Assembly (NCBI GenBank): GCA_025506515.1
Contig: CM046457.1
Coordinates: forward strand, 1,123,001-1,187,000
DNA: 64,000 nt
DNA from: Flaveria trinervia
Taxonomy: Eukaryota; Streptophyta; Magnoliopsida; Asterales; Asteraceae
Direction: 5' to 3'
Shown: piece by piece, positions 1 to 12,817 of the stretch
How the letters are laid out: every line of letters begins with the position of its first letter
Numbering within the stretch: the first letter of the stretch is position 1
The notes under the pieces: generated by a model
What the model saw: the letters and a program-made list of their open reading frames with translations, nothing else
Databases searched by the model: none
Told to the model about the DNA's origin: nothing
Made by a program: the position numbers and the translations under genes

Positions 1-2150
1 AAATCAAACAAAATACAAAAAGATAATTTAATCAACGTGATCTAGGTCTAATAATCTTCTTGGTCTTAGAGGCAAAATCTCTATAATAAAACATAAAATA
101 CCTTGATGATCATCAACTATCTTCAATGCACATCCTTCAAACCAATTTCAACGGCCAACGATCTTAAATTGAGTACTACCATTGTACATCATCAAAGTTT
201 TGAGTACTACCATCGTACATCATCAAAGTTCAAGTGTAATTAAATTGTATTAATGATGTTGAAAGGAATATCAATGTCAAACCTTGCTTTAAACGTAATC
301 AACTAAATCCCAATTTGTCACAAAGAATACACGAATAACATCACAAATCAAAACTTGTAAGAAACAAAATCTTAAAGACATCTTATTCAAAACTAAATAT
401 TGAATGATTACCTTGAATCATACAACTACTTGAGAGTCGATTCAAAGTGTAGTCACATTACAAATCGAAAGTAGTTATTTGATGGCAATATCGATGCTTT
501 TAAAAATATGATATTGATGTTAAATGATGTTTGGTTGTTTGAATGAGATTTAACGTATTTAATTATAAGGTTTTAATGAGTTTAATTGTTCAAACGAGGT
601 TATTGTGAGGGTGTTTATGATTTGCAGGGATTGGGAGTTAAATGATGTAAATATAGGTCAATTGAGAGGTTATAGGAGGAAATGGTGCAAATCCGAGCAT
701 TAAACAAGAAAGAAACACAAAAATATAAAGAAGAAAAATATTGGCCACAATAGGACCTAGGCGGCCGCAACCTACAGTGTCCTTGAGAGTGGCCAAAGCA
801 AAAAACCCCCATCGTAAGTTATGGTGGGGAGAGGACCTACGGTACAACAAAATTTAAAACATAATAATGCAGCTAACGTTAAATTTTATAAAAAGACAGG
901 AAATTAGGTTTGACTGGTTGTTTTGTTTTCAATTAGGTTATTGTTAAACTAGGTATCTTAAGCCAAGTTACTTTATTTGTTAATTGGGTTGGTTAATGTG
1001 AGTTGAATATGATCTGAGTAGTTTATTTAAAACGGTCGCGTTTAATCTCACTAGGTCTAATTAAACCAATAATGGTTATTTCTATGTAATCATTCGTAAA
1101 CATTTAGGACAAGTCATTAGTTGCAAACTTGAACCCGAAAAGGATTACCTTTCCAATTATTGTGTTACAACCAATCAAATTTTAAATCAGTTTCACTTTT
1201 CAAATCAGTTTTCTTTTCAACTCATTCTTAATTAGTTTTTAAACCGTAAATCAAGTTTTTCACTTTTCATATTTTTTTGTGAAGAAGACCTTACTTCTCT
1301 ATCTACTTAGATAATTTGTTTTTTATTAGGCCTAACAAACTGCATCATTATCCTTAAATAGAATATGCTAACTTTATTTATAAAACAAATTTTTGACGTA
1401 TGATAATAAAAAAATACAATATGTGAAGAACATACATGATGGGAGTTGGACTTTGATGTGTTTATTCTCACGAAAATTAGCATAAATAAGATGAATTTTG
1501 ATTTCAAAATAAAATCATATTAAAAATAGTTTGCTAGGTTTGTGTTTAATAATTAATTTATTTAAGTTATAATAAACGATATATTTCCTTCCAATATGAT
1601 GATAATCTTAAAAATAATTTGATTTATCAAATTTGGATTTCATGTATGATAAAATTGGTCAAATAAAGGATTTACTTTAATCTAAACATTTACGAAAATT
1701 AACAAACAATCAGAATAATAAAGAATATATAATTTAAAAGTTTAAATTATCTTGATAAATAAGAACGTCGATTAAATAATTATATTAATTTGATAATTAT
1801 TTACTTCAATAAATAGGTAAATGTGTTTGAATGAGAAAAGTTTTGTGAGATAAAACATAATGATGACACGTGCATAAATGTAATCAAAATTAGACGTGTT
1901 ACTTGTACACTATAATGTACGAATAAACCATAACCAATTAAACAAAAAGCTCGGTAAGAAAATTATATGCATTTAACACCAACTACAATAGCGCCCGCAT
2001 AATCTGTTTGACAATCTCGAATATATTTTATGATCTTTTAACCGTTAGTGATATTATTACAAAATTTGTTAGCAATACTTTAAATAATTATTAAAACATA
2101 CACTTTTCATCACAGATTTGTTTTACTTTAGTGTTTATTTGTGTATATAA
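1..2150. other. AT-rich intergenic stretch, no gene seen
   Basis: No reading frame here resembles a known protein. The longest frames are about 70 codons and lack codon structure or motifs. A small GC-richer patch with GCGGCCGC lies near 760-840, but I cannot assign it to anything. Confidence 0.6.
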
Positions 2151-2690
2151 CTAGTTTTACTACCCCGTCGCGCGTTGTCGCGGCGCCTTTGTACGCGACG
2201 TGATAAAGTTGGATTATAATCGGCTTGAATCATTTCCAAATTAAGTTTACAATGACACGTAGAATTAGTATAATTTTACCATTGGATAAAAATATTATAT
2301 TTGACACATCTCGCTTCCCAATAAAAATAAAGTCGAAATATATAGACTATAATCACAACAACTCGTTTCCAAACTACATTTGAGTAACTCGAATTTATAC
2401 CAATCAAATAAAAACATATTATATTTAACCCAACTCGTTTCCAAACAAAATTTACGTCGAAAAGTAGACCAACTCAAAACGCATATATAAAAATAAACAT
2501 GTAAGCGTTTTATATTTAATCTGATATGTTTTCCGAATAAAATTTACATCCAAGCATAGATGAACTCAAATTTATAATAATATGAAAATAAGAAAATTAG
2601 TTTAAGTAAAAGTATACAAGAGGTAAATAAAACTATAAAAACTCGAGGAGGTTTATATAAATTTTGAATAAATTGAGGAGGTCAAAATTA
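2151..2690. repeat. Unclassified repeat: GC-rich head plus degenerate tandem units
   Basis: A sharply GC-rich block (CCCCGTCGCGCGTTGTCGCG at 2164-2183) stands out from its AT-rich surroundings. It is followed by about three degenerate units of roughly 110-130 bp, each with a form of TATATTTRAC, then YTCG(C/T)TTCC and AAWTTTACRTC, starting near 2295, 2421 and 2509. The layout looks like a dispersed plant repeat, possibly a non-autonomous transposon, but I see no clear terminal inverted repeat or target duplication. The class is unknown. Confidence 0.4.
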
Positions 2691-5600
2691 TAAATTTTAA
2701 AAGTGAAGAAAGATTATGGATTTAACCATATAGTAAAATAAGAATTGTCATCACAATTTGATGATGAGAAGACATAAAAGTATACGTGTCCATTGATTAG
2801 ATATATAATGCATAACCTATTGTATTATAGGTTTTAGCAATAGTATATCACCGTAGATCCATTTGTAATAGTATATAATGTTTTAAGCTGAAAGGGGAGA
2901 CGAAGTAGAGTCGGGAGAAGTTACCAAAAGATGAGGTGGTACCCGGAGAAAAAATAGATATACGGTGCCTCTAGACCCGGTGAAACAAAAAACACTTTGA
3001 ACCAGTGAATATTCACCGATTCTCCTGGTTGAAATTCAAAATTTCAAGGGTGTACATGGGTATTTGACCCTGTAAAACCTGGAAATATCACGCCCCGTTT
3101 TTAAAGAAAACGAGAAAAAGCCAGAAGTCGGGACGACTGTGTGCCGCTAGTTGATTGAACAATTTTCTCTCTAATTTAAAGTGAGGAATCTTTAAAGTCC
3201 ATCCTACGAACAAAATGTCAAAAAAACATCAAATCAAAAGATTTGGTAAAAGATATGAATGTCTACTAAAATATGACATTAGACATGATTAATAAGAGTA
3301 CGTATAGTTTAGTTCCTAAGAATCTAAGATGGCAACCTTAAATAGAAAAAAGGGTTGGGACATGGGTGTGTTTGCAAATCAGAAACATTAGGGTTTCCAT
3401 GCATTAATTAATTAATATATATACCGAAAACCATCACATGCAAATAACGTGTAGACATACAACTTGTCTACTTGCCAAGTCTTTGCATTACATACATTGA
3501 ATCCCCTCATCTCCTCTCTTTATTTATGTGAGAAATATAAAAAAGGAAAAATACATAAGAATTGAAAATTTTTATAAATTAATATGACACTAAATACTTG
3601 GTTCAATAATTTTCCAACCCAGAATTAAATAAACATTTGTTTTCATATCAATGTGGGACTAAATACCATTCTTCAAAAATTCTCATTAATATCACACAAC
3701 ACTTTGAGATTTGCACATATTATTCAATCTTCACACCAACAAAATCCATAATAAGATATACTCAAATCAAGGTTGTGTCAAATGTATACCAAATGAAAAT
3801 TTTTCGTTCTTTTGATCTCGTATAAACGGCTAAAATACAAACGTTTGAAGCTTTTAAATCGCATTAGTTGATTACCATGATGAAATTATTTGTCTGCATT
3901 ATCTTAGACTTAAAGACAAACCGTCATGTTCATGCCCATCCCCAAACAATATGGTGTATGTTTGATTGACCGTTTTCACATGTACTAGGACTTAGTCGAA
4001 TTTTAAGATTTTTTACTTTGTAGTATAATGGATCTTGATAAGTTTGTGGAATTTTAACTATATTACAACCAAATCACGTCTCAAATCTAGATACAAATTA
4101 AACATGGTAGAATTAATGGGATATAATAAAGTTACAATTGTCTATAAACTCACACCAGCTCACGTACCCTAACCAAAATAATCCCAAATACATTAATTAT
4201 AACATGATCCCATCAAGTGCATATGTACTAAATGGCTAAATGCTAAGCTTCATAGTCAACAATATATGTCTCAAAAATATGCTTTTAAATGTACTTATAT
4301 GGTTTTCAGTATTATATATATTTATTATTATTAAAAATATGCCTATTTGCCATGTTTATATCATAATAATTCACCATAGTTTTAGCGAAAGAATGGTATC
4401 ATGATCACTTGAAGATGAAAAACTTGATATTCGTGAGAATTGAAATGCTTTAATTCACCGTTTTATACTCAGAAATTAAAATTACAAATTTAGTAAATCA
4501 AAGATTCTTCTTCATTCTTCATATGATCACGAGAATTTTTTACCAAAGACTCTTTTATCTAGTTAAACAAACAGAAACTATTTGGTTATATTCATTCGTT
4601 AAATAAATAATTTTATATAACCATCATACACTTCACAACTATTTTTTGAACAATTGATTTGCGTACATGCATTATGAAGTCACATTACCAAATTTACCTT
4701 AAAGTTTCATATTAACATCCAAACTAAATATGTGCTTAGGTTTAGGACCAAATCTGACCAAACCAAATCAACTTAAAATAACAGGTTTGGCCAAAACCTA
4801 GTTCGGATTTAGGACAAAACCTGGCCCAAACCAAATCGATTACATGTTCTTATTAACTTTTAGTTTCTTTAGAGGCTTGTAATCCACCCGTAAATCTAAA
4901 TCTGTTAACATGTATAATATATTATGTAAACTCTTAATCTTCATTTAAAAGAGCACATGTTATATACCCAGATATCATTAGGCCGAATGCCTATATTGGT
5001 AGATTTTTCGGCTTAAACCAATATTAAGTACAAAAAATAAAAATAAAAACCTTTTGAGTTTCTTGTTAAACGAATACATATAATCACATGGTTTATGTCA
5101 TGTGTTCCTCTGTTGCATTAACTTCGATTGAAATAAATTAAATGTGAGATGTGAAATGTACGATCATGCACATACATGATCATCATCTTCGTTATGATCC
5201 AGACTAACATGATACATTTGAAGATACTCATACCAGTGAATTCAATGTCGTGTATTCATGTTATAATTGATATACAGATGAAAAGATGTGAACGAAATCA
5301 ATGGAGAAGATGACACAAGGTATCCTTGCATGTTTAACACGTCTTCCTGCATCTTCTTCAATTCTGGTATCGTCATCACATCACACCTCTTCATTTTGCT
5401 GATATCTAGATGTGAATGAATGTGCTCAATTTTGCTGAAATCAATGTAAAATCATGTAATGTAATGGAAGATCATGAAGATGAAGAAGAAGACGACGATA
5501 TCGCATGTTTGGATAATTCAACAGAAATCAAACGATTAATTTACAATCAGATTGATGAGTACTTAATTAGGGATTACAATCACAATTAACGATTGAAATC

Positions 5601-5691
5601 AATTCAAAACAAAACAAAATCACTACCAAATCGAGACTCTCAGATCAACGAACCACTACAATATGAGGACCGGATTAACAATTTGTGTGAA
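2691..5691. other. AT-rich intergenic stretch downstream of the ZHD gene
   Basis: No supportable gene. The region near 4740-4850 has several variants of a GGTTTGGCCAAAACC-like sequence in both orientations. It may be a short decayed repeat, but boundaries cannot be set. Confidence 0.5.
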
Positions 5692-6405
5692 TTAGGGTTT
5701 CTTACCGATCGTGTGCTTATTATTATGCATCCAGACCTTAAGAACATGGCGTTTAACGCCCGTTTCAGAGCAAAATTGTTGTACGGCAGCTTCATCGTGC
5801 TTCTGAATACGCCACCCTAACGCCTCCGAGAACGTCACCATCCGATCCTTCTGCTCCGCCGTGAATTTCGTACGGAACCGCTTTTTTGTTCCGCCACCAC
5901 CGCCGCTTGAGCTAGGGTTTGAGATTTCGTCCAGATCTTCTCGAGATGTTGACGGCAGAGCTAGCGGAGTACGGTGGTGGCGCGTGTACGGAACCGGAGT
6001 CAATTGCAGGTATCCAGTCGGTCGGTGGTGGTGGTGGTGGTAGTAAGGTGGTGCTGTGATATACTGGTGGTGTAACGCCGCGTGGTGCTGGTGATGATGC
6101 TGTCGTTGTTGGGCGCCTTCCACCTCTTTCCGGTGGAAGTTCCGGTGGCAATTGCAGGCGGCGCACTTAAGTCCGTCCATAGTACCGTGGTCTCCGGCGG
6201 GCATAAACTCTCCACATCCGTCGAGTGCGTAACCGCCAATGCCTGACGCATGGTTCTTCAAACACTCTCTATACCGATATCCACCACCACCACCACCACC
6301 GCTATTCCACCTCCCGGAGCTCCCAAAGGCGTCGTAATTCTCCGGCGGAAGCTGTATTCCGACGTCCTCTTCTTGCTCCTCCTCGTGTTCATCATCAAAC
6401 TCCAT
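5692..6405 (-). CDS. Zinc-finger homeodomain (ZF-HD / ZHD) transcription factor
   Basis: This single-exon gene encodes 237 residues. An acidic N-terminus (EEEQEED) precedes the ZF-HD dimerisation domain at about residues 45-94, which starts YRECLKNHA and contains DGCGEFMP and LKCAACNCHRNFHRKE, so the Cys/His zinc-ligand pattern is intact. A His-rich linker (about 102-145) and a Gly run lead to an atypical plant homeodomain at about 174-232, starting KKRFRTKFT and ending with the helix-3 core VKVWM-type HVLKVWMHNNKHT. The start is the first ATG of the frame, directly before the acidic segment, and the protein ends GKKP as family members often do. ZHD proteins are plant-specific, nuclear, bind DNA as homo- or heterodimers through the zinc finger, and are mostly intronless, as here. 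Family assignment is firm; the exact ZHD subgroup cannot be settled by eye. Confidence 0.95.
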   Translation of the reverse strand: MEFDDEHEEEQEEDVGIQLPPENYDAFGSSGRWNSGGGGGGGYRYRECLKNHASGIGGYALDGCGEFMPAGDHGTMDGLKCAACNCHRNFHRKEVEGAQQRQHHHQHHAALHHQYITAPPYYHHHHHRPTGYLQLTPVPYTRHHRTPLALPSTSREDLDEISNPSSSGGGGGTKKRFRTKFTAEQKDRMVTFSEALGWRIQKHDEAAVQQFCSETGVKRHVLKVWMHNNKHTIGKKP

Positions 6406-6487
6406 TTTCTCTATGATCTCTTTACAAATCTTCTTTTATGACAGAATCACAGCAGCAGAATCAGTCAATCAGGTCACTGTTAATGAT

Positions 6488-6497
6488 CATTATATAG
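6488..6497 (-). promoter_or_regulatory. Candidate TATA box of the ZHD gene
   Basis: Reading leftward, CTATATAATG lies about 83-92 bp before the ATG. It is in a plausible place for a core promoter with a short 5' leader. AT-rich DNA produces such matches by chance, so this is weak. Confidence 0.3.
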
Positions 6498-8803
6498 TAT
6501 AGATTATTATTAATTAAAAGGTTAAATTAGAAGAATATAATTAGGGTGAAGAAGAAATGAAAAATGTGGGTGATGTGAGGTTGATGGGAGGTGATGAGGA
6601 TAAGTAGAATGAAGAGGGTGTGGACATCAATATTTAATTAACACACTCCATCGCCTGCAAAACAAATAAAGTTTTTAGTGATAGAGTTGTGTTGTTTATT
6701 ATGATCGATCAATATCTTTGAGGCATGTTCCGGTTATGTAGGATGGTGGTCACCGGTGATAGCCGGTGATAATCTGCTTCCCATGGCTAGGGCGTCACTT
6801 AACAATTGATCTTTGCATGCTAACCAAGTAACTAAGATAGATATATAAGAATTTGTGTTTTTTTTCAAGATACGACACCTGAAACGGTTAGTATTATTCG
6901 GAGAGACTAAAAACCAGAATTACCATTATTATCAAGTGTTATCTGAAACTTGAAATGGAAGAACGATCAAGGGATTGCGGAAAAGAAAAAAAAAACAATT
7001 TTATCAAGTGTTAAAAAGTATGACCATTATTATCAATTCACTTGTGATGGTTGTTTAGTGTGAGGTTGTAATTGTTAATTATATCTTCTAATGATTGTTG
7101 ATGTTGTTAACGAGGTCTTTTGTTCGGAGTATCGTCTTTGCGGGGTTGGAGTGCAAGGAAGCTAAGCTTAGGGACTCGGGTGTACAAGTTTTGAAGTTTC
7201 AAGGGTTATAGTTGTGTTACTTGAATTCTAAATAGAGTACATGAGTCTTTTCTCTCTCTCTCTCTCATTTACTATGGTGGCATCTAGAAATATTAAGAGG
7301 ATATAGAATGCCTTTGTGGTCATCTTCATCACAAATGATTAGGTTTGATATACTGCAAAATGATGTTAAGCCTCGAGTAACTTGTTTGAAGGGTTGTTGC
7401 TGAATCGAGTGGGCTTCATGACTGAGTTGACACAACTTATGATCATGCATGTCTTCACTCTTTTTAATTTATCTAGGGGTTTTGATGTGTGCCCAAATAT
7501 AGATGAGCAAGTTTTAGTTTTTTTCGAGGCCCAAGATCGCTTATTAAAAGGGGCTTCACTGAAACGATCATAACTTGGGCTAGAAGTCTCCGTTTTAAGC
7601 CTGTAACTAGTCAAAACAACCGTCGGAGTGAGGAGCCCATTTTCATAAACAGCCATAGGTGGTTTGGGTCATCGTTTCGGCCCAAAAACGGCTTATTTTA
7701 TGAGTTATTTACATTTTCATCTTATTTTTACATTTTGTTGAACTTTACATTTGGCTCAGTTTTCGGTCCGTTTATGTTTTGTGACCATTCGCCTTTTGCT
7801 TTGTTTCTTTATATGTTTGTAAGAGATGGGTGAAAGGATTATTGAAGTTTATAAAAAAATCCGCTTTCTCTCTATCACCATGTGTGTTAGTATAACCCTG
7901 ATTATCGGTATTATTTGTGAATCAATGATAGTTAGAAGGATTGTTCCTGGTATTCTCGTTGAATCAAAAGGTTCAATTATCTATCTCTCTGTTTCCGACT
8001 GCATCAGGTTTTGATCCTTGTCTTATGTCAAGAACTTGTGTATCCATCTACCCTAGTTCATCTTCTTCTTCGTTTGTTTCTGTTTGGCTTATTGCATTAC
8101 TTGATCGGATTGTTGATCTCGTTATGGTTCTTATTATGGTGTTGAGTCTGTTCTTGTTTTATTTCTTCTTTGTTAGTTCGAGTTCGTATTCAGACTCAAT
8201 GAGTGTAAACGTCTTGGTTTTGGTTGAATAATATTTGGATGAGTAATATTTGGATTTATCATTTCTAACATCAAGAATAAAAATTTGGCCCTTGATGATA
8301 TGATCATGCGAAGGGCAAGTTAAGTCGTATTGTGCCCTCTGCCACTCCCATGTGCGTGTGTACATGAGTTAGTGTGGTTTACACTTTTTGGATCCTCAAT
8401 TGTGTCTTCTTATAAGGAAACTAACTCTTATAAGGGTTCTACTTAATAAATCATTTTAAAGTTTCACACCCCCTCCCCCTCCTATGCAAGATAAATTCCA
8501 TTCTTTTTTTTTCTTAATTTTGCAACTTTGCAAAAATTCGACTATATAATCGTATCTCATTAATTTAAGCTTTGTTTTAGATATAATTTGACTTTTTGTA
8601 AAGTAAATTATTTAATAATAAATAACAGTTCTTTTAGTGGAATTAACATATAAATTATATTTGTATAGAAAGATAGTGAAAAATAAATTTTTGCATTTTA
8701 TTTTGCCTGAACTAACACCTTTGTTTAGTATAAGATAATAAAAGAAATGACGAAACAAAATGGGTAAAAAAATTAAATTAATGGATCATTACCATTTAAT
8801 TAA
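6498..8803. other. Intergenic stretch, nothing assigned
   Basis: A (CT)n microsatellite lies at about 7247-7267. The 7280-7680 part is less AT-rich and holds an open minus-strand frame of about 96 codons, but the translation resembles nothing I know. An open plus-strand frame near 7940-8230 is hydrophobic low-complexity sequence. No gene is supported. Confidence 0.5.
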
Positions 8804-9250
8804 ATGATGCTTGGTAGGGGTGGTGGGGCAGGGGCGGTGGTGGGGGTAGTGGTGCAGGGCGGCGACGAAGGCAATGGTGGTGCGAGGCGGCGGCGACGGG
8901 AGGTGGTGGTGAGTGGTGTGGTGGTTGTGGTGGTGGGTGGTGTTGGTGGTTATGGTGGTGGCTGGTGTTGGTGGTTATGGTGGTGGGTGGTGTTGGTGGT
9001 TATGGTGGTGGGACGTGGGTGGTGTTGGTGGTGGTTGTTGTTCTTGTTAGTGGTGGTGGCAATGGTCAGTGACGGTTGTAGTGATGGTGGGTGGTGGTAA
9101 TGGTTAGTGGCGGTTGCAGTGGTGGTCGGTGGTGGGTGGGTGGTTGCTGGCGTGGTTGTTGTTCTTGTTGGTGGTGGTGGCAATGGTTAGTGGTGGTTGT
9201 AGTGGTGGTGGCAATGGTTAGTGGCGGTTGTAGTGGTGGTAGGTGATAGA
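8804..9250. repeat. GGT-rich minisatellite
   Basis: About 450 bp of strongly strand-asymmetric G/T sequence built from GGTGGT and longer units such as GGTGTTGGTGGTTATGGTGG, repeated several times between 8938 and 9010. A related block with CAATGGTTAGTGGCGGTTG recurs between 9060 and 9240. Open frames through it on both strands are pure repeat translations (Gly/Val/Trp or Thr/Pro/His) and are not genes. The many GG doublets make G-quadruplex formation possible. Confidence 0.85.
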
Positions 9251-10942
9251 GGAGGCAATGGAATGGGAAAAACAGGGGGGGTGGGGGAAGGGGGTGAAGG
9301 AATGATTTTCGGTTGTTTAAAGATAATGTGATTTCTTACGTTATTAGTGATTACTGATTTCATTCTATTGACTAACCAAAAACATCTTTTTTCATTATCT
9401 CTCAATACTCCTTTCCATTTCGTCTATCAATCTTTCATACCAAACGCTACCTAAATCTTACATAAAAATTATATCTACTAGTTATGTATACATAACAAAC
9501 CAAAAAAAATCAATTCAAGCTAAGCTGAATTGATTTAGTTTGTAAAAAAGCCTCGGCCAAGTTGGTTTAGTTCGTAAACAAGCAAATTTCAAGCCTTTTT
9601 TTTATTAAACATGCAAGATTCAAAGACAAATGCTTTGCAAATTGTTCACGTTTAACCAACAAAATCTTGATTGTAAAAAAACAACGTTAAAGGCGTGCCA
9701 TGCATTTTCCTAAAGAAACCGTTTTAAACGTTGCTTGACACACACACACACACAGACACATAGTAAACGTGTGTAAATTGTAATAGTATGAGAGAGACAC
9801 AAAAAAATTGTACACCATCTTGTTTTTTGTCCGGCCAGATCAACAAAACAATGCTCTATGCTCTAAAACTTTTAGAGGTCTTGGTACTCGGTAATAACCA
9901 TTCTCAACCTTTATGAAAGATTTTTAATCACATTAATGACCATGTATAATTATTTTTTCATAAAAGATGGTATAACTTGTATTATTTTTGAAAAATTTGA
10001 TGGGAGTGAAAATATAACACGAAAAAAAAGTTGGGCTTGTCGTGAACTTGGGCCTTAGTCCGGGCCAGCCCTGAATTCATTGACGCATGTTATGATGTTA
10101 TCCCTATTCGATCGCTTTATTGTGTTGTTCAGTCGCAAATAGCGGTAAACAATTTTTGATGTTACCGAAAATATAAAACCAAAAGAATTAGATATTGGGT
10201 AGACATATCTAACCCTCTTACCTCATTTATTTACAATTCACTAACTGAATTAATATGTTTATAACTTGATTATTAACTATCAATCCACAAACTTGTTTCA
10301 CACGTTTAGATAAACGTGTTAAGCGGGTCAAGGTCAGGTTATAGGATTTTAAGTATGTGTGGGTGAGAGTTAATGTTCTTGACACATATAAAATTATGGG
10401 TCTTCCTCAGAATGTACAATTCAACTCGTCAACCCGCCAACCTGACATAATTGACACCAATAATCGTAGTCAGTTGTTGGGTTAGTGTTACCGCCAATAT
10501 TCAAAAAGTACAAGTTGAAATACATAATGTGCATGCATTTATCTCTTTTTTCTCATCATATGATCATTTTCTGGATTTCATGTCGAGATATTTATTATTA
10601 TTTAAGCGTCTGTAATAATGGGTTTTAGGTCGTTCTTTAGGGGCGATGATGTTCTTCACCAGTTTTAGCAATTGTGTAAGTAGTTTATTAATTTACGCAA
10701 CACTTTTAACTCCTCATAGTCGCAAATCCCCATGCCATCTTTTATACGTATTAAAAACTTATAAGGACAAAAACCACAAAAAGGAAACATTGAGGGACTA
10801 CAAGTGCAACTTTAAAAACTCTTAATGTTGAGTACAATTTAATCACATAACCGTACAATTTCCAACATTATAGTAGAAAAGTTCAAAATCTATAAACGTT
10901 TGCGTTAGACTACGTATTCCTTCATATTCGTACCTTATCAAA
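9251..10942. other. AT-rich intergenic stretch upstream of the purine permease gene
   Basis: No gene seen. There is a short (AC)n run at about 9738-9753. The segment near 10030-10075 (GGGCTTGTCGTGAACTTGGG and following) is GC-richer and may be a repeat fragment. Confidence 0.5.
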
Positions 10943-10943
10943 T

Positions 10944-11015
<72 letters not shown>

Positions 11016-11032
11016 ATATATTATATATATAC
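10943..11032. repeat. (AC)n-(TA)n compound microsatellite in the proximal promoter
   Basis: A short CA run passes into about 75 bp of nearly pure TA dinucleotides, interrupted by TTA. It ends about 40 bp before the predicted ATG of the purine permease, so it lies in its core promoter or 5' leader. Confidence 0.9.
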
Positions 11033-11070
11033 ATTTGCATATAATAAAATATGATAATTTTAACTCCTTC

Positions 11071-12817
11071 ATGATGAAGAGTGAGATGAAAACTACAACC
11101 ACCATGATCACCGCCGGAGATAGCACTGTCGTGGCCACGAAAGTGAGCCCGGCGGCCAAAAAGGCGCTAATGATCCTTAATTGCATTCTCTTGTCGGTTG
11201 GAAATTGCGGCGGCCCGTTACTCATGCGCCTTTACTTCCTCAAAGGCGGCAGGCGGATATGGCTCTCCGCCTTCCTTGAGACGGCCGGTTGGCCGTTCAT
11301 TCTAGTCGTTCTTTTATTTCTTTACCTCCACCGGTGTTGCTACAATAAATCTGAAAAAGGTGTGTTTTTATTGAGATATACATACATGTGAAAAGTGTAG
11401 AATTTATTAATCTTATGAGAATGTAGTGCATGTTTATTAATCTTGTGAGATGTTCTGTCACACGTTTGAAGAAATTGATTAAGAAATATTTATGTTTGAT
11501 GAGTTTCGTTTAACTTTTCTATATAAATGAATCACCTTCTAATAAAATCTGACTTGAGCCCTAATAAATTAAATCCCTCACATGTATGTCGTTTATATAT
11601 GTGAATAATTATACATGTTAATTAACATTTGTATGAGTAGAGAAGATGAATATCTAAATTCTTTATTTTATTTTATTTTATCTTATTTTTTGTGATAGTG
11701 AACTCGATTGTTTACATGCGCCCACGGGTGTTCTTCGCGGCGGCGGTTATTGGTGTCTTGACAGGACTCGACGACTACCTCTACGCCTGTGGGGTCTCTC
11801 GGCTTCCAGTCTCCACCACCTCCCTCATCATTGCCTCTCAACTTAGTTTCACAGCGTTTTTCGCCTTTTTGTTAGTGAAACAAAACTTCACACCATACAC
11901 CATTAACGCGGTGGTGCTTCTCACCATTGGGGCGGCGGTGCTTGCTTTCCATAGCAACAGTGACCGCCCTAACGGGGTGTCGAAATTTGAATATTTCAAA
12001 GGGTTCTTTCTTACGGTAGCCGCAGCGGCATTATACGGATTGGTGTTGCCAATGGTGGAGCTAATGTACAACAGAGGAAAGCAGGCTATTACATATACAC
12101 TTGTGTTGGAGATTCAGATGGTGTTGTGTTTCTTTGCTACCATTTTTTGTACCATAGGAATGGCCATCAATAATGACTTCAAGGTAATTACAATTTTTAT
12201 TTTTATTTTTGTAGTTTTAGAACTAATTATTATAAATAAATATAAACTTAATTAATTCTATCATATCAGATTTTAGATATTAATAACATACCTCTAAACT
12301 AATTATGGAGTTATAGTCATTTATTCGTTATATATATATATATACACGTATATAATAAGACCTACTATACTAAGTCGTCATCCGTCTTTTGAACTTAGGG
12401 TATATTAATTCAAATTATTGATGTGGTTTTGTTTGTTCATTTACGGTTACGTAGGTGATTCCTAGAGAGGCGATGAATTTTGGTCTAGGGGAAACGGAAT
12501 ACTATGTAGTATTGTGTCTTAATGTGGTATTGTGGCAATGCTTCTTTCTAGGAGCGATTGGAGTGGTCTTTTGTGCATCGTCATTGTTATCGGGGATTAT
12601 AATCGCTGTATTGCTTCCAGTGACGGAGACATTGGCTGTGGTCTTTTACAAAGAACCATTTAAAGTCGAGAAGGGCATTGCGCTTGTTCTATCTCTTTGG
12701 GGATTTGCATCTTATTTTTATGGTGAGTATAGATGCATGAAAAAGAAGAATAAAAAACAATCATTTGGTGATCAATCATCAAGGGAGTTGCTTCCAACCA
12801 CTTGCTCTTCGCTATGA
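11071..12817 (+). CDS. Purine permease-like transporter (PUP family), three exons
   Basis: I read three exons, 11071-11359, 11699-12183 and 12455-12817, giving 378 residues. Both introns have GT...AG ends, and the phases agree: intron 1 splits a Val codon and intron 2 falls between Lys and Val. The start is the ATG ATG pair opening MMKSEMK; a longer upstream frame has no ATG. Family landmarks run in order: GNCGGPLLMRLYF near residue 50, FLETAGWPFILV, then in exon 2 LTGLDDYLYACGVSRLPVST, SLIIASQLSFTAFFAFLLVK, FTPYTINAVVLLTIG, ALYGLVLPMVEL and TYTLVLEIQMVLCFFAT. Exon 3 has IPREA, LGETEYYVVL, LGAIGVVFCASSLLSGI and LLPVTETLAVVFY. About ten hydrophobic spans and the 378-residue length match plant PUPs, which belong to the drug/metabolite transporter superfamily. 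Known members carry purines, cytokinins or other nitrogenous metabolites across membranes. The substrate here is unknown. The frame is intact. Confidence 0.93.

Noticed and set aside
7366..7656. 96-codon minus-strand frame
   Set aside because: No recognisable motif, no ATG-context or neighbouring exon support; composition like surrounding non-coding DNA.
7941..8231. Hydrophobic Ser/Phe/Leu-rich 96-codon frame suggesting a membrane protein
   Set aside because: Low-complexity T-rich DNA gives such strings by chance; no family motif.
8804..9405. Gly/Val/Trp-rich and Thr/Pro/His-rich open frames
   Set aside because: They follow the GGT minisatellite on either strand and have no non-repetitive part.
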